Shown: positions 5,647-6,641 of the stretch, in pieces | How positions within the stretch are numbered: position 1 is the stretch's first letter | How the letters are laid out: the number at the start of each line of letters is the position of its first letter | DNA from: Syntrophomonadaceae bacterium | GTDB lineage: Bacteria; Bacillota; Syntrophomonadia; Syntrophomonadales; Syntrophomonadaceae | Assembly (NCBI GenBank): GCA_031265005.1 | Contig: JAISDD010000160.1 | Span: forward strand, 1 to 6,641 | Length of the DNA stretch: 6,641 nucleotides | Direction of reading: 5' to 3' | The notes under the pieces: generated by a model | Databases searched by the model: none | Seen by the model: only the letters and a program-made list of their open reading frames with translations | What the model was told of the DNA's origin: nothing | Made by a program: the position numbers and the translations under genes

Positions 5647-6641
5647 ATGCGCAGTTTGAGAACACAGCTTTCTTTGGTAATTGTGTTCGTCGTGCTGGCT
5701 ACAGTAGCACTTATTAGCTTTTTGTCAAACTCTTTAATAAACAAACAGTTCGAAGCCTATATCACAAAACAGCAAAAAACTCGCGCAGAAACTATAGCGG
5801 AAAACATCGGGCAATATTACAATGGCCTGACCAATGCTTGGGATTTAGCTTCCATTCACGCACTTAGTATGTATTCGCTGTATGACGGGTATATTATCAA
5901 GGTCTATGATAACAAAGGCGCTATCGTGTGGGACTCAGAAAGCCACGATATGAGGACCTGCCAGCAGATTATGAGCGAAATATCCAAACGGATGGCCGCT
6001 CACGGTGAAAGCGGAGAGTTTTCGTCTCAAAGTTATGAACTTACACAAAATGGACAAAAAATAGGAGCCACAACGGTCAAATATTATGGACCTTTTTTCC
6101 TAAGTGAGAGTGATTTTTCGTTTCTATCCGCACTGAATGTGATTTTGATAACTATAGGCGCGCTGTCTTTAGTTTTTTCCTTTGTGGCCGGATGGTTTCT
6201 AGCACAAAGGATCACGCGCCCTATACAGAAAACAGTGGACATCGCGAGGCAGATCGCAGCAGGCCGGTACAATGTACAATTTGAAAGTCAGACAAAAACG
6301 CGGGAACTGCACGATCTTGTGTCCGCGCTCAATCACCTTGCGAACGCCCTTGACAAACAAGAAAGTTTGCGCAAACAACTCACTGCCGATGTCGCGCACG
6401 AACTTCGCACCCCGCTCACCACACTTGGCTCCCATTTAGAAGCGATGATAGAACATATCTGGGACCCAACGCCCAAACGACTGAAAAGCTGCTATGAAGA
6501 AACCCAGCGTCTTGGAATGTTGGTAGCAGATTTGGAAAATTTGGCTGAAATTGAAAGCGAAAATTTGAAACTAAACAAATCACGAATCAACTTATTAGAA
6601 ATTGTGTACGCTGTTGGCGAAAATCTGGAAGCGGAAATAAA
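5647..6641 (+). CDS. Sensor histidine kinase (HAMP-HisKA), 3' truncated by window edge
   Basis: The frame is open from ATG 5647 to the window end (331 codons), so the ATP-binding catalytic domain is missing only because the window stops. Two membrane segments (about 8-30 and 159-185) flank an external sensor region of about 130 residues (31-158). A HAMP linker follows (about 186-237, with ITRPI), then the HisKA dimerisation domain with phospho-acceptor His251 in DVAHELRTPLTTL and the following helix to about 305. It should phosphorylate the adjacent response regulator. The external loop contains HDMRTCQQIM (His100, Met102, Cys105, Met109), possible soft-metal ligands, but the signal is unknown. 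The architecture resembles BaeS-type envelope-stress kinases as much as copper sensors. Its neighbour copper genes make metal sensing plausible, by context only. Confidence 0.93.
   Translation, partial: MRSLRTQLSLVIVFVVLATVALISFLSNSLINKQFEAYITKQQKTRAETIAENIGQYYNGLTNAWDLASIHALSMYSLYDGYIIKVYDNKGAIVWDSESHDMRTCQQIMSEISKRMAAHGESGEFSSQSYELTQNGQKIGATTVKYYGPFFLSESDFSFLSALNVILITIGALSLVFSFVAGWFLAQRITRPIQKTVDIARQIAAGRYNVQFESQTKTRELHDLVSALNHLANALDKQESLRKQLTADVAHELRTPLTTLGSHLEAMIEHIWDPTPKRLKSCYEETQRLGMLVADLENLAEIESENLKLNKSRINLLEIVYAVGENLEAEI

Overview
The window reads as a chromosomal segment of a Gram-positive, low-to-mid GC, probably anaerobic bacterium (Bacillota, most likely Clostridia). Indicators are strong GGAGG/AGGTGATC ribosome binding sites, near-consensus sigma-A promoters, a Firmicutes-style lipoprotein signal and a DUF2318-type protein. 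The genus cannot be told from the sequence.

Layout. (1) 2-415, plus strand: 3' end of a Cys-rich DUF2318-family protein, cut by the window edge. (2) 412-783, minus strand: an HxlR-family winged-helix regulator; its stop codon overlaps the stop of the DUF2318 gene on the shared palindrome TTAA. (3) 784-1379: about 600 bases of AT-rich intergenic DNA with a perfect-consensus promoter for the HxlR gene (minus), a predicted promoter for copA (plus), and a 60-bp imperfect direct repeat carried at both promoters. (4) 1380-4870, plus strand: a copper operon with copA (Cu(I)-exporting P1B-1 ATPase), a lipoprotein of unknown function and copZ (Cu(I) chaperone), followed by a 13-bp GC-rich hairpin. (5) 4945-6641, plus strand: an OmpR/PhoB-type response regulator and a HAMP-containing sensor histidine kinase that runs off the window.

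How the parts may work together. CopZ would carry cytosolic Cu(I) to CopA, which pumps it out. The lipoprotein, anchored outside the membrane, is placed to meet the exported metal. The two-component system may sense metal or envelope stress. None of the usual Gram-positive copper repressors (CsoR, CopY) or CueR is in the window, so control may lie with the HxlR protein, the two-component system or something outside.

Most worth a second look: the 60-bp element shared in register by the hxlR-like and copA promoters (about 42/60 identical by eye), which suggests one regulator acts at both; and the lipoprotein, which appears to be an internal tandem duplication with a Met-rich stretch in its first half only. 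All alignments and counts were done by eye, without database searches.
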